Below, one piece after another: positions 15,567 through 25,161 of a stretch of 64,000 nucleotides of DNA. The notes under the pieces are model-generated. The model made no database searches. It worked only from the letters and a program-made list of their open reading frames with translations, and was not told the origin of the DNA. The DNA comes from Sphingobacteriaceae bacterium (GTDB taxonomy: Bacteria > Bacteroidota > Bacteroidia > B-17B0 > Aurantibacillaceae): NCBI GenBank assembly GCA_002319075.1, contig NVQB01000001.1, positions 2,232,001-2,296,000 of the forward strand, given 5' to 3'. Each line of letters opens with the position of its first letter. Position 1 is the first letter of the stretch. A program made the position numbers and the translations under genes.

Positions 15567-16976
15567 TTATCGCGCATTAAATAACCAGCCACCTGGATCC
15601 ATTGTTTTCTGACCCTTCCAAATCTGGAGATTCATTGAAGTTTTATCTTCATCTTCATTGTACATCACTGTTCCTATAACCTGTTTCACACTTACCTTCT
15701 GCCCTGTTTTTACAAGAATATCTCCCAGGTTACAATACACGCTTAAATATTCGCCATGCCTGATAATTACGAGTTTTCCTCCTGTGGGTGAGACTGCGAT
15801 ACTAGTAACTTCGCCCTCAAACACTGCACGCGCCTGGGTACCTTTAGTGGCGCATATTTCGAGGCCGTTATTAAACATCATAAATCCTTTTATAGCTGGA
15901 TGCTCGTGTTCGCCATAAGTTTCGCAAATAACGCCTTTTGCTACCGGCCAGGGAAGTTTACCGCGGTTGTTTGAGAAGTCAGCGCTTAAAGCAACTGCTT
16001 CCTCGCTGAGTTCAGGTACAGAAGGGTTTGACTTTTCGGGTTTTTCAACCTTTTCAGGTTTAACAGGAACTTCCGGCTTCACGTCTTTAGTATCGGGATG
16101 TGTTTTCTGACCCGCCTGCTTTTTCTTCTTCTCCTCTCTTTCCTTGTCTTCCCTCTTCTTTATTGCGGCCGCCTCGCGCGCTTTTTCTGCACGCACAGCC
16201 TCTTCCATTTTACGTTTTATCTCTGCTTCGATAAGTCGCTTAATTTCACGCTGCAATTCGGTAGCATCTTCTTTTTTCTTTTCAAGCTCTGTCTTTAATT
16301 CTTTCTCCTTTTTTTGAAGATCTGTAAGCACTTGTTCTTGTTCTGATTTTTCGCCACTGAGTTGTAATTTCTCTTCTTGTTCGTTTCCAAGCAGCACATT
16401 TTTTTGATGACGCTGCTCTTTTAATTCGCTAAGCTTTGCAAGTAAACTTGTTTGTGTATTTATGATTTCAATCGCCTGCTTTTTCCTGAATTCGGAATAC
16501 TGTTGTAAATATTTTAAACGTGAATAGGCCTGATTAAAATTTTCGGCGGCAAAAATATACATCAGCACACTGTATGAATCCTGATTTCTTTGGGCAAATA
16601 CAATCATTTGTGCGTATTCTACTTTTAACTTCTCAAGATTGTTTTTTAACTGAAGACTCTCGGTCTCATTGCGCTTAATATCACGGTTAACCTCAGCGAG
16701 CTGCAAATTAATGGTATTAATAAGCTCCTGGCGTTTTTCCAGTTTCATATTAATGTTTACGAGTGCTCCTATCGACGACTTTTTATTTGCTTTAGTCTCC
16801 GTTAAAATGGCATTGATCTCCTTAATCTCTGCATCGATCCGGCGACGTTTAGCTTGTAAATCCTGCTTCGAATTTTTAGAAGAGTGTTGGGCACGACCAG
16901 GAAAAGCAAATACAATAAAACAAACAAATGCTGTAACCAGCACCCACTTATTTTTTTTGTATTTGTATTGGATCAT
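15567..16976 (-). CDS. EnvC-like murein hydrolase activator (coiled coil + degenerate LytM)
   Basis: A 469-residue exported protein. After a signal peptide (ending FPGRAQ) there is a long coiled coil (about residues 30-260), a Lys/Glu/Pro linker (about 265-330) and a C-terminal LytM/M23-like domain from GLEICATKGTQARAVFEGEV to PGGWLF. The active M23 Zn ligands are not visible: the usual N-x-G-x-D is NNGLEI, the HxH segment reads MNLQIW, and only HGEYLSVYCNL is retained. This is the EnvC pattern, in which a dead LytM domain activates cell-wall amidases during division. The gene is the last of a four-gene minus-strand group with 29-nt overlap to DUF4292. Amidase partner not in this window. Confidence 0.85.
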   Translation of the reverse strand: MIQYKYKKNKWVLVTAFVCFIVFAFPGRAQHSSKNSKQDLQAKRRRIDAEIKEINAILTETKANKKSSIGALVNINMKLEKRQELINTINLQLAEVNRDIKRNETESLQLKNNLEKLKVEYAQMIVFAQRNQDSYSVLMYIFAAENFNQAYSRLKYLQQYSEFRKKQAIEIINTQTSLLAKLSELKEQRHQKNVLLGNEQEEKLQLSGEKSEQEQVLTDLQKKEKELKTELEKKKEDATELQREIKRLIEAEIKRKMEEAVRAEKAREAAAIKKREDKEREEKKKKQAGQKTHPDTKDVKPEVPVKPEKVEKPEKSNPSVPELSEEAVALSADFSNNRGKLPWPVAKGVICETYGEHEHPAIKGFMMFNNGLEICATKGTQARAVFEGEVTSIAVSPTGGKLVIIRHGEYLSVYCNLGDILVKTGQKVSVKQVIGTVMYNEDEDKTSMNLQIWKGQKTMDPGGWLFNAR

Positions 16977-17835
16977 ACTTTGATGGAATATTTAGAGTCA
17001 GTTTTTGAGGTGTATTTTTCTCCATGCGAACATAGTCAATTTTTATGTTTGCTTTCTTTTGCGCCACTATATCAATATCAACATGGTATGGTGCATAAAC
17101 ACTGTCCTTCTGCGTGAAGTTGGAGTAGTTTGCAATGAAAATCCTGTTGGTGGTTGACTCTATAAATTCATTTTTTAATATTTTATAATTATCAGGGTTA
17201 AGTGTTAATGTTTGCAGTGAGTTTTTAACGTCTGAGGCTCCTGTTTGAATTCTTTTTAAGCGGCGTTTACGCTCAGTACTAAGCAAATAATGACAATTCT
17301 GCCTATCGGTTACAGGTTTTAACTTTGTTTCGTCTTCCTGAAATTCGGCACTGTTTCCAAAAAGCACAGCTTGCAAAAGGTCAAAGTCCAGGTCGGCATT
17401 TAAAAGTTCGTTAATATATTTAAAGTCCCCCACAAAATATTGCTTCTTAATATCGATGCGCATTTTAACAGAATCTCTTGTAATCAAGATTTTCGCAATA
17501 TCGATCGAGAGTTTTTCTATGGTAATAAAGATTGCACTGTCTTTTTTGCACTTCACTCTTACATCAAAACTTTCTTCATTGCCATCAACATTCGATTCTA
17601 CATTGGCCTTGGCATTAATCCATTCAAACTTAAACTCGTTTTCTTTTACGTAACGGCTTAATGCCCTTGCATTTTTATAGTCTAAACGGCATTTGATATT
17701 GGATGTATCTTCTGTAACCACAACAGGAGCCTCTACAGTTTGCAGTTTCTTTTTGCTTTTACATGATGTGATAACAAGTATTAAAATGGAAGTACAAACA
17801 AGAATTGAAATATATTTAACGAAGGAACTAGTCAT
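16948..17835 (-). CDS. DUF4292 lipoprotein
   Basis: A 295-residue predicted lipoprotein: signal peptide with lipobox LVITSCKSKKKL, then a soluble domain of the DUF4292 family, a LolA/LolB-like fold found in Bacteroidota. The motif block IFITIEKLSIDIAKILITRDSVKM and the DLDFDLLQAVLFGN segment fit the family. It overlaps the upstream TPR gene by 8 nt and the downstream EnvC-like gene by 29 nt, so the set is tightly coupled. The order nucleotidyltransferase-TPR-DUF4292-EnvC recurs in Bacteroidota and points to an envelope function. The exact role is unknown. Confidence 0.8.
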   Translation of the reverse strand: MTSSFVKYISILVCTSILILVITSCKSKKKLQTVEAPVVVTEDTSNIKCRLDYKNARALSRYVKENEFKFEWINAKANVESNVDGNEESFDVRVKCKKDSAIFITIEKLSIDIAKILITRDSVKMRIDIKKQYFVGDFKYINELLNADLDFDLLQAVLFGNSAEFQEDETKLKPVTDRQNCHYLLSTERKRRLKRIQTGASDVKNSLQTLTLNPDNYKILKNEFIESTTNRIFIANYSNFTQKDSVYAPYHVDIDIVAQKKANIKIDYVRMEKNTPQKLTLNIPSKYDPIQIQKK

Positions 17836-19582
17836 TTAATTTTTTACTTTTTATTTTATTCAGGAGGCTTTCTGAATTACCACCATTTTGTTTTGCTATC
17901 TCCCATTGCTTAACCGCCTCTGTAACTTTGTTCACTTTATAAAGGGCATCGCCGTAGTGTTCAAGAATTGTTGGATTCTTAGGGCCAATAGCAGCCGCTT
18001 TTGCTAAGAACTCTTCGGCCTCGGTATATTTTTTTTGCTGAAATAAAATCCAACCATAGGTATCGAGATAACTTCGATCATTTGGCCTGAGATCATTTGC
18101 ACGTTTCGATAATTTTTCTGCTCTCTCAAGGTTTTCTGAGCGCAACGAGAGATAATAAGCATAATTATTAAGAACGTAGGTATTGTCGGCATTTATTTTT
18201 AATGCTTCTTCAAAACTGGTATCTGATTTTTGATAGTCTTTGTTATAATAGTATGCATCACCTAATAAACTTAGAAAATCAAGTCTCTGTGTATTATCAG
18301 ATGCGAATTCCATGCCGTCTTTTAATGATTGAATTGCTTTTATGTAATTCTTTAACTCTGAGTTGGCTATGCCGTTGTATTTGTAATTGGAAGGCAGGCT
18401 GGGGAAAAGTTCCAGGGCTTTAGCACTGTGATGCTCAAGCGAATCGAACTGATGCAATTGATAGTCTATGTACAATAAATTATCCCAGATTCTAAAATCT
18501 TTTCTTTCGTTGAGGGCTGCTTTGTAGTAATAGATAGAAGCTTCTTTTATTTTTTTATCAAATCGCAAAAAATCGCCGTACATGGCATTTGCCTGAGTTG
18601 ACTGAGGATGAGCTTCCAACATAATCACGGCTAATTCTACACCACGTTCAAAGGCACCTTTCTCTCCCGATTCAGCCCTTGTGTAAAAAGAAGATAAAAT
18701 ACTAGTTTTAGTTTCAATATCAAGATCAGGATTTAGAAAAGCTTTTTTTAAATTTTCATATGCCAATTCTTCATTTCCTTTTGCGCTGTAATAATTATGC
18801 AGTGCTAAATTAATTTCAGGATTTGCAGGATCAAGAAGTTGAATCTTATCATACATCAGTTTTGCATTCTCCAGATCATTTTGTTCCTGGTAAAACTCTG
18901 CCAAATAGCCATAATAAAGGGGTTCAGATGGGTTAGAAGAAACCAGCTTTTTTAATTCTGCTTCTGCTTCTTTCGTTTTTTTCTGGCTCTTTAATAATTT
19001 TACTTTATTGAGGATAATTTGTTCGTTGATGCCATATGTTTTTTCAAGCTCTTCATAAATTTTATAAGACTTGTCGTACATGCCCATTACAGCGTACTCG
19101 ATAGCAAGATCCTCTTTAAACTCTGTTTTTTCAGGAAACTTTTTTATCAGCGCTTCTCTTATTTTTACTGCCTGTGAATATTGTTTGGTGGCATTGTAAC
19201 AATCAATAAGCAATAGCTGATACCATTCGTTACCTGGGTTGGCTTCAGCACTATACTTGGCGTAAGCAAGGGCTTGTTCATTTGATCCCAGTAATTTGTA
19301 AAGCGTGGCCAATTCGTAATAAATAGCAGGATCTTTAGGTTCAATTTTTCTGCACTCCTCAAACATGCGAAGCGCTTCTTGTAAATTCCCTTTTTTTCTT
19401 TGCAGGCAGGCCTCTACATACAAATATCCCATGCGGGCATAATTGAGCTCCGTTCCCGCCTGATCGTTTCCTTTAATGGCAGGATCTTTTACGGCTTCTT
19501 TCTTTGTCTTACAGGCTACAAAAACCGTAAGGAGAATAACAAGTGCAAGACTAAGAAGGCTATGGTTTTTTGTTTTATACAA
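17828..19582 (-). CDS. TPR-repeat lipoprotein
   Basis: A 584-residue protein with a lipobox signal peptide (LTVFVACKTKKEA) and TPR repeats through most of its length, for example EALRMFEECRKIEPKDPAIYYELA, QALAYAKYSAEANPGNEWY, and SDTSFEEALKINADNTYVLNNYAYYL. It probably acts as an outer-membrane-anchored scaffold. The start overlaps the end of the nucleotidyltransferase gene by 8 nt, and its own end overlaps DUF4292 by 8 nt, so translation is probably coupled. No specific partner is shown by the sequence. Confidence 0.82.
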   Translation of the reverse strand: MYKTKNHSLLSLALVILLTVFVACKTKKEAVKDPAIKGNDQAGTELNYARMGYLYVEACLQRKKGNLQEALRMFEECRKIEPKDPAIYYELATLYKLLGSNEQALAYAKYSAEANPGNEWYQLLLIDCYNATKQYSQAVKIREALIKKFPEKTEFKEDLAIEYAVMGMYDKSYKIYEELEKTYGINEQIILNKVKLLKSQKKTKEAEAELKKLVSSNPSEPLYYGYLAEFYQEQNDLENAKLMYDKIQLLDPANPEINLALHNYYSAKGNEELAYENLKKAFLNPDLDIETKTSILSSFYTRAESGEKGAFERGVELAVIMLEAHPQSTQANAMYGDFLRFDKKIKEASIYYYKAALNERKDFRIWDNLLYIDYQLHQFDSLEHHSAKALELFPSLPSNYKYNGIANSELKNYIKAIQSLKDGMEFASDNTQRLDFLSLLGDAYYYNKDYQKSDTSFEEALKINADNTYVLNNYAYYLSLRSENLERAEKLSKRANDLRPNDRSYLDTYGWILFQQKKYTEAEEFLAKAAAIGPKNPTILEHYGDALYKVNKVTEAVKQWEIAKQNGGNSESLLNKIKSKKLND

Positions 19583-20585
19583 AGAGTTGAGTGTAGTCGC
19601 TAATGCTTATGTCTATTGGCTTACCATTTACTTCAGCACCAATACCCAGCATACTGTTGCTGATATTTGCGTTATTTATTTTAGCGTCTGATTGAATGAT
19701 TGAATTTTTTAAAATACTGTTGCTAACCTTAGTGTTAGGGCCAATACTTGCGTGCGGACCAACGATTGAATCTTTTAATTCAACATTGTCGCCTATAAAA
19801 CATGGTTCTATTATAATGCTGTTTGTGTTTTTTATGTTTTTACCTTTTAAATGTGCTTTTCCCTTGTCAAATTCAAGCACGCGTTGATTGGTGTATACCG
19901 TTGCGTTTTTATTTCCACAATCAAGCCATTCGGTTACCTGACCCGGCATAAACCTTGTGCCTTTGGTCTTCATATTTTCCAAAGCGTTGGTCAATTGAAA
20001 TTCTCCTTTTTCAGTAATGTTATTATCGAGCAGATATTGTAGTTCGCTTTTCAGATAGTCGCCATCTTTAAAATAGTAAATGCCAATAATTGCGAGGTCA
20101 CTTACAAAGGTTTCAGGTTTCTCAACAAAATCTGTAATCATCCCCTTTGCATCTAACTTCACTACACCAAACTGGCTAGGGTCCTCGATCTTTTGAACCC
20201 AGATCACACCTTCCTGCTCAGTATCCATCACAAAATCTGCTTTGAATAAAGTATCGGCAAAAGCTACAACTGTTTTACCTTTTATTGCATCTTTGGCACA
20301 CATAATTGCATGGGCTGTTCCAAGGGCTTTATCCTGGTAATAAATGCTTCCTTTAGCGCCCTGACTTTCTGCCACTTTAATAAGATTCTGCTCAACATCT
20401 GCACCAAAATCCGGACCAATTACAAACGCTATCTCATTTACCTTTTGGCCACAAACCTGTGTAATATCTTCTACAAGACGTTGAACGATTGCTTTGCCTC
20501 CAACTGGAATTAAAGGTTTTGCGGTAGTTAGCGTATGCGGACGCATTCGTTTACCTTTGCCCGCCATTGGAATAATAATTTGCAT
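19575..20585 (-). CDS. Sugar-phosphate nucleotidyltransferase
   Basis: A 336-residue NTP-transferase that activates a sugar 1-phosphate. The N-terminal nucleotide-binding loop is MAGKGKRMRPHTLTTAKPLIPVGGKA (the G-x-G-x-R...KP signature). The catalytic region includes VVAFADTLF and GVVKLDAKGMITDFVEKPE, and the C-terminal left-handed beta-helix shows hexapeptide repeats (IGDNVELKDSIVGPHASIGPNTKVSNS). The fold is that of glucose-1-phosphate thymidylyltransferase or mannose-1-phosphate guanylyltransferase-like enzymes. The sugar is not determinable. First gene of the minus-strand group, divergent from the 2H phosphoesterase gene. Confidence 0.85.
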   Translation of the reverse strand: MQIIIPMAGKGKRMRPHTLTTAKPLIPVGGKAIVQRLVEDITQVCGQKVNEIAFVIGPDFGADVEQNLIKVAESQGAKGSIYYQDKALGTAHAIMCAKDAIKGKTVVAFADTLFKADFVMDTEQEGVIWVQKIEDPSQFGVVKLDAKGMITDFVEKPETFVSDLAIIGIYYFKDGDYLKSELQYLLDNNITEKGEFQLTNALENMKTKGTRFMPGQVTEWLDCGNKNATVYTNQRVLEFDKGKAHLKGKNIKNTNSIIIEPCFIGDNVELKDSIVGPHASIGPNTKVSNSILKNSIIQSDAKINNANISNSMLGIGAEVNGKPIDISISDYTQLFV

Positions 20586-20637
20586 AAAATTTTATTGTCA
20601 CGCAAAAATAGCATATTTACCGGATGTTTCCTTCAAA

Positions 20638-21174
20638 ATGACGCCAAAAAAGTACTTTCTTGCTATTGTAATTCCTGAGCCTCTGTTCTCTGAGATCGAG
20701 GCTATTAAACAAAACTTGTTTGAAGAACACCATTTAAAAGGAGCCTTAAGAAGTCCGGCCCATATTACGCTTCACCGGCCCTTTGAATGGAAAGAAGAGA
20801 GGGAATCAGAGCTCATTCAAAAGGTTTCTGATTTCAAGTTTTCAGTTCCTTTCCCCTTGCAAATTAAAAACTTTGCCTTTTTTGAACCACGGGTTATTTA
20901 TGCAGACGTTCTTAAAAACGAGTTGCTTTACCAGTTGCATGCTGAACTCACACTTTACGCAAAAAAAGAATTAAAATTATTTAATGAATCTGAAGATATG
21001 AGGGGCTTTCATCCGCATATAACAGTGGCTTTCAGAGATCTTAAAAAGCCGAAATTCTATGAACTTCAAAAGACGTTTGAAAGTAAAAAACTGGAAGGGA
21101 CTTTGGAATATACTGGTTTTAGTTTGTTGAAATTGGAGAAGAGATGGGAAGAGATTAAGTATTTTAAGCTGTAG
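20638..21174 (+). CDS. 2'-5' RNA ligase / 2H phosphoesterase family protein
   Basis: A 178-residue protein with the two HxT motifs of the 2H phosphoesterase superfamily: PAHITLHRPF and FHPHITVAF, at the spacing expected for LigT/ThpR-like enzymes that open 2',3'-cyclic phosphates. The frame is open upstream to 20494, but that portion overlaps the divergent nucleotidyltransferase gene and has no family similarity. I therefore start at ATG 20638 (MTPKKYFLAIVIP). It stands alone before the sdh operon. The substrate is unknown. Confidence 0.83.
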   Translation: MTPKKYFLAIVIPEPLFSEIEAIKQNLFEEHHLKGALRSPAHITLHRPFEWKEERESELIQKVSDFKFSVPFPLQIKNFAFFEPRVIYADVLKNELLYQLHAELTLYAKKELKLFNESEDMRGFHPHITVAFRDLKKPKFYELQKTFESKKLEGTLEYTGFSLLKLEKRWEEIKYFKL

Positions 21175-21431
21175 TGGTTCTCCCTTATTGCCTTTTCAGA
21201 AAAACAAATTCAATTGTCCATTTCGATTCAAATTATTCTTGCATTACTAAGAACCAATCGAAAGAAAAATTTATTGTCTTCAAAATACTAAAACAACAGT
21301 GTCTACTGCTTTAAAGCGCAATTCTAATATTTAAATCTATTCTAAATAAGGAGTCTGAGCCTAAAAGCATCAGTTTCAGGCTGTTTTAGACTTTATGAGT
21401 TTACGGGGGTTCAAATCATTTCCAGCAAAAC
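21175..21431. other. Intergenic region upstream of the sdh promoter
   Basis: About 325 nt separate the 2H phosphoesterase gene from sdhC. Apart from the promoter at 21432-21462 I see no gene. A weak inverted repeat, GAGCCTAAAAG ... CAGGCTGTTTTAGAC near 21350-21400, could form a small hairpin, but it lacks a convincing stem. No coding or RNA feature is supported. Confidence 0.4.
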
Positions 21432-21462
21432 TTGATTGTGTAGCTTTTGCTTAATACATTTG
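21432..21462 (+). promoter_or_regulatory. Promoter of the sdhCAB operon
   Basis: TTG (21432-21434) and TACATTTG (21455-21462) are separated by 20 nt, a good match to the Bacteroidota consensus TTG/TTTG-N17-23-TAnnTTTG. The -7 box ends 39 nt before the sdhC ATG. Best promoter match in the window. Confidence 0.65.
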
Positions 21463-21501
21463 CCTAGCATATTTTTCACGCAACATTAAGTCAAAAGCAT
21501 T

Positions 21502-22182
21502 ATGAGTAAAAAATCAGGTTTTCTATATTCTTCTATTGGAAAAAAAGTAATTATGGGCTTAACCGGCCTTTTTTTAATTTCCTTTCTCGTTGTTCACTGT
21601 TTTTTAAACTCTTTTATATTCTTCAATGACGGGGGAGTAATGTTTAATGAAGGAGCTCACTTTATGGCCACTAACTGGATAATCAGGGCTTTTGAAGTAG
21701 TTTTAATGGGTGGGCTTTTACTTCACATCATCCAGGCGCTTTTATTAACGATTGAAAATAAAAAAGCGCGTCCGATTGGTTATGCCAAATACAATGGCGC
21801 TGCCAACTCAAGCTGGTACAGTCGCTCTATGGGACTTTTAGGGACTTTATTATTGATCTTCCTTATCATCCACCTTGCACATTTCTGGGTTAAATCACGT
21901 TTTACGGGTCTGCCAATCGACGAAAACACTGGTCATGACAACCTATATATTATAATGGTAGAAACATTCAAATACTCCTGGGTAGTTATTGTTTATTGTC
22001 TTGCTATGGTTTCATTAGCTTATCACTTAATGCATGGTTTTCAATCAGCGTTCCAGACTTTAGGATTAAATCATAAAAAATACACCCCGCTTATTAAAAC
22101 CGTAGGGATGGCATTTTCAATCATTGTTCCTCTGATTTTCGCTGCAATGCCTATCGCAATGCATTTCGGAATGATCAAATAA
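21502..22182 (+). CDS. sdhC: Succinate dehydrogenase cytochrome b subunit
   Basis: A 226-residue membrane anchor of complex II of the Bacteroidota/epsilon B-type (five helices, di-haem). It begins MSKKSGFLYSSIGKKVIMGLTGLFLISFLVVHCFLN. Likely haem-ligand His residues are in VVHCFLNS, LLLHIIQAL, LIIHLAHFW and LAYHLMHGFQSAF. It hands electrons from succinate to menaquinone. First gene of sdhC-A-B, with 29 nt before sdhA. A clear promoter lies upstream. Confidence 0.93.
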   Translation: MSKKSGFLYSSIGKKVIMGLTGLFLISFLVVHCFLNSFIFFNDGGVMFNEGAHFMATNWIIRAFEVVLMGGLLLHIIQALLLTIENKKARPIGYAKYNGAANSSWYSRSMGLLGTLLLIFLIIHLAHFWVKSRFTGLPIDENTGHDNLYIIMVETFKYSWVVIVYCLAMVSLAYHLMHGFQSAFQTLGLNHKKYTPLIKTVGMAFSIIVPLIFAAMPIAMHFGMIK

Positions 22183-22211
22183 TTTTTAAAATCAAATTGT
22201 AATATTCTAAT

Positions 22212-24200
22212 ATGGCTTCATCACCAAAATTAAACGCAAAAATACCGGAAGGAACTATTGAGAACAAATGGACCAAATACCGTTCTACTGTTCACTTAGT
22301 AAACCCTGCCAACAAACGTAGCCTTGAAGTTATTGTTGTAGGTTCAGGATTAGCAGGATCTTCTGCCGCTGCTACTTTAGCTGAAATGGGCTACAAAGTA
22401 AAAGTTCTTTGTTTCCAGGATTCACCGCGCCGCGCGCACAGTATTGCTGCACAAGGTGGTGTTAATGCTGCAAAAAATTATCAAAACGATGGTGACAGTG
22501 TTTACCGTTTATTCTACGATACAATTAAAGGTGGCGATTACCGTGCCCGCGAAGCTAACGTACACCGTCTTGCCGAAGTGTCGGGAAACATTATTGACCA
22601 ATGTGTGGCACAAGGTGTTCCATTTGCACGTGAATACGGCGGAACTTTAAGTAACCGTTCTTTTGGTGGAACTCAGGTACAACGTACTTTTTATGCTGCA
22701 GGACAAACAGGTCAGCAATTGTTGTTAGGTGCTTATAGCGCGCTTCAACGCCAGGTTGGAATGGGTGCAGTGCAATTATTAACCCGTCATGAAATGATGG
22801 ACGTTGTGAATATCGATGGCAAGTGCCGCGGTATTATTGCGCGCGATTTGGTGACTGGTAAATTAGAGCGTCATTTTGGACATGCAGTTTTATTATGCAC
22901 GGGTGGTTACGGAAACGTATTCTATTTATCTACCAATGCCATGGGAAGCAATGTTACAGCGGCCTGGAAAGCTCACAAAAAAGGGGCTTTTTTTGGTAAC
23001 CCTTGTTATACACAAATTCACCCTACTTGTATTCCTGTGTCAGGAGATCACCAGTCAAAATTAACTTTGATGTCAGAGTCTTTACGTAATGACGGAAGAA
23101 TCTGGGTTCCAAAGAAAAAAGACGATAACCGCAAGGCTACAGATATTCCTGAAGAAGAAAGAGATTATTATTTGGAACGCAGATATCCGGCTTTCGGTAA
23201 CTTAGTGCCACGTGACGTTGCGAGTCGTGCTGCGAAAGAGCGGTGTGATGCAGGTTATGGTGTAGGAGCCAGCAAAATGGCTGTCTATCTTGATTTTGCT
23301 GCTAACACAGAACGTTATGGAAAAATTGAAGCTACCAAATTGAATCTTCACAATCCAAGCAAAGAAGAGATTATGCGTTTGGGTAAAGATGTTGTGAAGG
23401 AAAAATACGGTAACTTATTTGACATGTACGCACAAATCACAGGAGAAAATCCTTACGAAGTGCCAATGCGTATTTATCCTGCTGTTCACTATACCATGGG
23501 CGGACTTTGGGTAGATTATAACTTAATGACTACCGTTCCAGGCTTATATGCTATGGGCGAGGCTAACTTCAGTGATCACGGAGCTAACCGTTTGGGAGCT
23601 TCCGCGTTAATGCAAGGTTTAGCAGATGGTTATTTTGTTATTCCCTATACTATCGGAGATTATTTATCTGAAGAAATTCGTACCAAAGCAATTCCTACCG
23701 ACAACGAAGCATTTGTAAAAGCAGAAGCGGAAGTTCAGGAGCGTATTACCAAATTGATGACAATTAAAGGAAGTAAGTCGGTAGATAATTTCCATAAACG
23801 TCTTGGTAAAATTATGTGGGACAAGTGTGGTATGGCCCGTAACAAGGAAGGTTTAACCTGGGCAATTGCAGAGATTAGGAAACTAAAAGAAGAGTTTTGG
23901 AAAGATGTTCGCGTGCCAGGCGAAGCTAATGAATTTAATCCCGAACTGGAAAAGGCTCACCGCGTTGCCGATTTTATTGAATTAGGAGAACTTATGTGTA
24001 TTGACGCCTTAGACAGAAATGAAAGCTGTGGCGGTCACTTTCGTGAAGAGTTTCAAACCGAAGAAGGAGAAGCTTTACGTGATGACGAAAATTACGCTTA
24101 CGTTGCTGCCTGGGAATATAAATCTGATAGCAACTTCGAGTTACACAAAGAGGAATTAAAATACGAGAACATTAAAATAGCTGCGAGAAGTTATAAATAA
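22212..24200 (+). CDS. sdhA: Succinate dehydrogenase/fumarate reductase flavoprotein subunit
   Basis: A 662-residue FAD-containing catalytic subunit. The dinucleotide fold is [20 protein letters not shown]. The histidyl-FAD attachment region is [18 protein letters not shown]. Dicarboxylate-site residues are in [29 protein letters not shown], then [14 protein letters not shown], and the C-terminal block CGGHFREEF. The length matches the Bacteroidota/epsilon type. It interconverts succinate and fumarate in the TCA cycle and respiration. Second gene of the operon; 80 nt with hairpin-forming repeats precede sdhB. Confidence 0.95.
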   Translation: MASSPKLNAKIPEGTIENKWTKYRSTVHLVNPANKRSLEVIVVGSGLAGSSAAATLAEMGYKVKVLCFQDSPRRAHSIAAQGGVNAAKNYQNDGDSVYRLFYDTIKGGDYRAREANVHRLAEVSGNIIDQCVAQGVPFAREYGGTLSNRSFGGTQVQRTFYAAGQTGQQLLLGAYSALQRQVGMGAVQLLTRHEMMDVVNIDGKCRGIIARDLVTGKLERHFGHAVLLCTGGYGNVFYLSTNAMGSNVTAAWKAHKKGAFFGNPCYTQIHPTCIPVSGDHQSKLTLMSESLRNDGRIWVPKKKDDNRKATDIPEEERDYYLERRYPAFGNLVPRDVASRAAKERCDAGYGVGASKMAVYLDFAANTERYGKIEATKLNLHNPSKEEIMRLGKDVVKEKYGNLFDMYAQITGENPYEVPMRIYPAVHYTMGGLWVDYNLMTTVPGLYAMGEANFSDHGANRLGASALMQGLADGYFVIPYTIGDYLSEEIRTKAIPTDNEAFVKAEAEVQERITKLMTIKGSKSVDNFHKRLGKIMWDKCGMARNKEGLTWAIAEIRKLKEEFWKDVRVPGEANEFNPELEKAHRVADFIELGELMCIDALDRNESCGGHFREEFQTEEGEALRDDENYAYVAAWEYKSDSNFELHKEELKYENIKIAARSYK

Positions 24201-24216
24201 TTTGAAGCAGGAGGCG

Positions 24217-24268
24217 AGAATCAAGACACAAGTAGTCTTGACTCTTTACTCTTGATTCTTGAATCAAA
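24217..24268. repeat. Inverted-repeat element between sdhA and sdhB
   Basis: AGAATCAAG (24217-24225) is complementary to CTTGATTCT (24251-24259). Inside it, TCAAGAC (24221-24227) pairs with GTCTTGA (24235-24241), and further on TTGATT pairs with AATCAA. These stems share bases, so they exclude one another. The word TCTTGA/TCAAGA occurs five times in 50 nt. It could be a small REP-like element, an mRNA-stability hairpin, or a differential-expression element between sdhA and sdhB. Confidence 0.55.
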
Positions 24269-24280
24269 AAATAAAAGACT

Positions 24281-25036
24281 ATGAGTCACGGAAATATGAA
24301 TCTAACCTTAAAGGTTTGGAAACAAAAAAATAAAAACGAAAAAGGTCGCTTCGAAACTATGGAAGCTAAAGGCATTTCGCCTGACATGAGTTTTTTGGAG
24401 ATGTTTGACGTAGTGAACGAACAATTAATCAGCAGCGGTAAAGAGCCTGTTGCATTCGACCACGATTGTCGCGAAGGCATTTGCGGGATGTGCAGTATGT
24501 ACATCAATGGTCGTCCGCACGGGCCAAAGCAAGGTGTTACTACATGTCAGTTACACATGCGTAGCTTTAAAGATGGCGATACTATTGTTGTAGAACCTTG
24601 GAGAAGCGCTGCTTTCCCTGTTATCAAAGATCTTGCGGTTGACCGTTCTTCTTTTGACAGAATAATGGCTTCCGGTGGATTCGTTTCTGTGAACACGGGT
24701 AACGCTAAAGACGCTAATAATATTTTAATTAATAAAGACGATGCGGATACTGCTTTTAATGCAGCAGCTTGTATCGGTTGTGGGGCCTGCGTTGCAGCTT
24801 GTAAAAATTCAAGCGCCATGTTATTTGTTTCTGCAAAAGTTTCTCAATTATCTTTGTTACCACAAGGTCAAATTGAAAAGAGAGACCGTGTATTAAACAT
24901 GGTAAAACAAATGGATGAAGAAGGGTTTGGAAACTGCACTAACACCGGAGCCTGCGAAGCTGAATGTCCTAAAGGAATTTCTCTGGAGAATATTGCCCGC
25001 ATGAATCGCGAATATATTGGATCCAGCTTAAAATAA
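24281..25036 (+). CDS. sdhB: Succinate dehydrogenase iron-sulfur subunit
   Basis: A 251-residue electron-transfer subunit of complex II. The [2Fe-2S] ligands are in [18 protein letters not shown] with the fourth Cys in TTCQLHM. The [4Fe-4S] set is [17 protein letters not shown]. The [3Fe-4S] ligands combine [17 protein letters not shown]. The N-terminus ([17 protein letters not shown]) is of the B-type family. It starts 80 nt after sdhA, across the inverted-repeat element, and ends before two consecutive terminators. Confidence 0.95.
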   Translation: MSHGNMNLTLKVWKQKNKNEKGRFETMEAKGISPDMSFLEMFDVVNEQLISSGKEPVAFDHDCREGICGMCSMYINGRPHGPKQGVTTCQLHMRSFKDGDTIVVEPWRSAAFPVIKDLAVDRSSFDRIMASGGFVSVNTGNAKDANNILINKDDADTAFNAAACIGCGACVAACKNSSAMLFVSAKVSQLSLLPQGQIEKRDRVLNMVKQMDEEGFGNCTNTGACEAECPKGISLENIARMNREYIGSSLK

Positions 25037-25058
25037 AAGATAATTTTTTGAGATGAGT

Positions 25059-25088
25059 GAACCGTTCTTCGAAAGAGGAACGGTTTTT
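25059..25088 (+). terminator. Terminator of the sdhCAB operon
   Basis: AACCGTTC (25060-25067) pairs with GAACGGTT (25078-25085) around a TTCGAAAGAG loop, followed by a T-run. It lies 23 nt after the sdhB stop. Confidence 0.85.
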
Positions 25089-25112
25089 TTAGTGCTTTGA
25101 ATGAGGCTAAAC

Positions 25113-25145
25113 AAAAAGCCCCGCGGATAAACATCGCGGGGCTTT
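25113..25145 (-). terminator. Terminator of the first T9SS paralog
   Basis: AAAGCCCCGCG (25115-25125) and CGCGGGGCTTT (25135-25145) form a perfect 11-bp stem; in the minus direction it is followed by a T-rich run. It lies 17 nt after the stop of the minus-strand gene that ends at 25162. Confidence 0.85.
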
Positions 25146-25161
25146 AGAACTTAAGATTAAA

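Noticed and set aside
20494-20637. Upstream extension of the 2H phosphoesterase gene
   Set aside because: This stretch lies over the divergent nucleotidyltransferase start and is not family-like.
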